NCBI RefSeq assembly: GCF_025231525.1
Contig: NZ_CP103057.1
Coordinates: 3,544,501-3,608,500 of the forward strand
DNA from: Sphingomonas endolithica
Lineage (GTDB): Bacteria; Pseudomonadota; Alphaproteobacteria; Sphingomonadales; Sphingomonadaceae
DNA length: 64,000 bases
Reading direction: 5' to 3'
Part shown: positions 62,105 to 64,000 of the stretch, piece by piece
How the letters are laid out: each line of letters opens with the position of its first letter
Numbering within the stretch: the first letter of the stretch is position 1
The notes under the pieces: model-generated
Seen by the model: only the letters and a program-made list of their open reading frames with translations
The model's database searches: none
Told to the model about the DNA's origin: nothing
Translations under genes and position numbers: made by a program

Positions 62105-62296
62105 TTGACGCCCGCGCCAGTCCGCGTCGTCAACGGCCCTTTGATGCTGGGACTGATCGCGTTGCCGATCGTGTTCGTCTGGTTATTGCTGCTGCCGGGC
62201 TATTCGGCGAGCTTGCGCAAAGCGGCGTTCGTTTACGCCTTCGCTATCCCGGTCGTGACCGCCGTCGGGATCCTGTGGACATCGTTCTTCCGCTAA
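62105..62296 (+). CDS. Small two-span membrane protein
   Basis: 63 residues from a TTG with GAGG eight bases upstream (formed by the grpE stop region). Two hydrophobic helices are present: LMLGLIALPIVFVWLLLLPGY and FVYAFAIPVVTAVGILW. ATG 62144 would remove part of the first helix's lead. It lies between grpE and thrC in the same direction. I know no function for it. Confidence 0.6.
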   Translation: MTPAPVRVVNGPLMLGLIALPIVFVWLLLLPGYSASLRKAAFVYAFAIPVVTAVGILWTSFFR

Positions 62297-62315
62297 CGAT
62301 GGATCGGAGCCCAAG

Positions 62316-63545
<1,230 letters not shown>

Positions 63546-63552
63546 CCTTCAC

Positions 63553-63652
63553 CCGACATGCCCGGATTTTAGTCCGGCATCCAATGTGCCGCGTGCGCAA
63601 CTGCTGGTTGGTTTGCGGCACCCTGGATCCCGGACCAAGTCCGGGATGACGG
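63553..63652. repeat. Paired palindromic repeat, uninterrupted copy
   Basis: CCGACATGCCCGGATTTTAG... and GGATCCCGGACCAAGTCCGGG face each other across a linker. The central nonamer GACCAAGTC of the right arm is unoccupied. It fills the gap between convergent thrC and the dioxygenase gene. Confidence 0.72.
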
Positions 63653-63657
63653 CGATG

Positions 63658-64000
63658 TCAGATCGTCTGCGCCCTGTTCTCGTCGCGGTGCTTCTTCAAG
63701 TATTTCATGAACGGCGTGCCCCCGGTGCCGACGTCCGGGTCGTTGCCGGCCGCGGTGCTTGCCTGTTTGGCGATGTAGCTGGCGGCATATTCCAGATGGC
63801 GGGTACGGAACCTGGCTACCTGTTCGACGCAGGCGTTGAACGCGTCCTTCACCGTCTGGCCCTGCGTCTTGGCGAAATCGCGCAAGTGGCTGGCGGCGGT
63901 CATGTCCTCGATGAAGGCACGGTGCTTGAGCGGGCGGTAGTGATGCAGTTCGGCGAGGAACTCGCGCAACTCGTCCTGCGTGTGTTCGACCTGGTAGAGC
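63658..64000 (-). CDS. Indoleamine 2,3-dioxygenase-like protein, C-terminal part
   Basis: The 5' end is beyond the window. The visible 113 residues read LYQVEHTQDELREFL..., then FNACVEQVARFRTRHLEYAASYIAKQ and end TGGTPFMKYLKKHRDENRAQTI. The RxRHLxY..YI and GTGGTPFM.FLK.HRDE blocks are the C-terminal signature of the bacterial IDO/haem dioxygenase superfamily, with the histidine a candidate haem ligand. It would open the indole ring of tryptophan or a related compound. No kynurenine-pathway partner is visible on this side. Confidence 0.75.
   Translation of the reverse strand, partial: LYQVEHTQDELREFLAELHHYRPLKHRAFIEDMTAASHLRDFAKTQGQTVKDAFNACVEQVARFRTRHLEYAASYIAKQASTAAGNDPDVGTGGTPFMKYLKKHRDENRAQTI

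Overview
The window is GC-rich alphaproteobacterial chromosome, most likely a Sphingomonas or a close relative (Sphingomonadaceae). I base this on the codon style, the protein sequences, TonB-receptor use, a GTA-type holin, the gene neighbourhoods (yajC-secD-secF-Mth938, bamD-recN, hrcA-grpE, rph-rdgB, hslV-hslU) and the dispersed palindromes between genes. Coding density is high. Genes are mostly in short operons with 4-bp stop/start overlaps. I see no prophage, IS transposase, CRISPR array, rRNA operon or replication origin.

Layout. 1-4.2 kb: the 3' end of a cyclophilin, then a leftward Mla-type lipid transport operon (STAS-MlaE permease, MlaF ATPase, MlaD, auxiliary lipoprotein). 4.2-12.5 kb: HAD phosphatase, DUF445 membrane protein, alpha-methylacyl-CoA racemase-like protein, rnc-lepB, pgi and glutathione reductase. 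12.5-21 kb: a TonB receptor, ligA, a small conserved protein, a cold-shock protein, and recN-bamD. 21-27 kb: manA, a GT4 glycosyltransferase, and yajC-secD-secF with an Mth938-like gene. 27-32 kb: tRNA-Pro(GGG), a small secreted protein, a membrane protein translationally coupled to a peptidoglycan amidase, a sorbosone-dehydrogenase-like lipoprotein and a DUF2231 membrane protein. 32-37.8 kb: a single-gene glycosyltransferase/UDP-galactopyranose mutase fusion with a FixK/FNR-type palindrome upstream, a DUF4142 protein, a Crp-family regulator with two small proteins, and a TetR regulator. 37.8-42.6 kb: a periplasmic aldehyde oxidase (paoABC-like), an orphan GTA-type holin and the remains of an alpha/beta hydrolase. 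42.6-50.4 kb: hslVU, a tandem pair of paralogous secreted proteins, gloB, gloA, a TPR protein, an ABHD10-like hydrolase, an M48 protease and a DUF898 protein. 50.4-64 kb: a second hydrolase remnant, tRNA-Gly(TCC), an ICMT-like methyltransferase, gshA, rsmE, class I fumarase, an MBL-fold hydrolase, rdgB-rph, a DUF6438 lipoprotein, hrcA-grpE, thrC and the 3' end of an indoleamine-dioxygenase-like gene.

How genes relate. Envelope biogenesis is prominent (Mla, BamD, SecDF-YajC, LepB, PQQ and TonB proteins, Tat-exported aldehyde oxidase). So is glutathione and electrophile handling (gshA, gor, gloA, gloB, aldehyde oxidase), and protein quality control (hslVU, hrcA-grpE, M48).

The most striking signal is non-coding. 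At least five families of palindromic repeats fill the intergenic gaps, and they are nested. A 152-153-bp element that looks like a MITE is present three times. Each copy is inserted in the 9-bp centre of another, shorter palindrome and flanked by a 9-bp target duplication with one mismatch. At one site the sister arm of the host palindrome survives intact, so the empty site can be reconstructed. A related 70-bp core fills the hslV-hslU gap and supplies an ATG for hslU.
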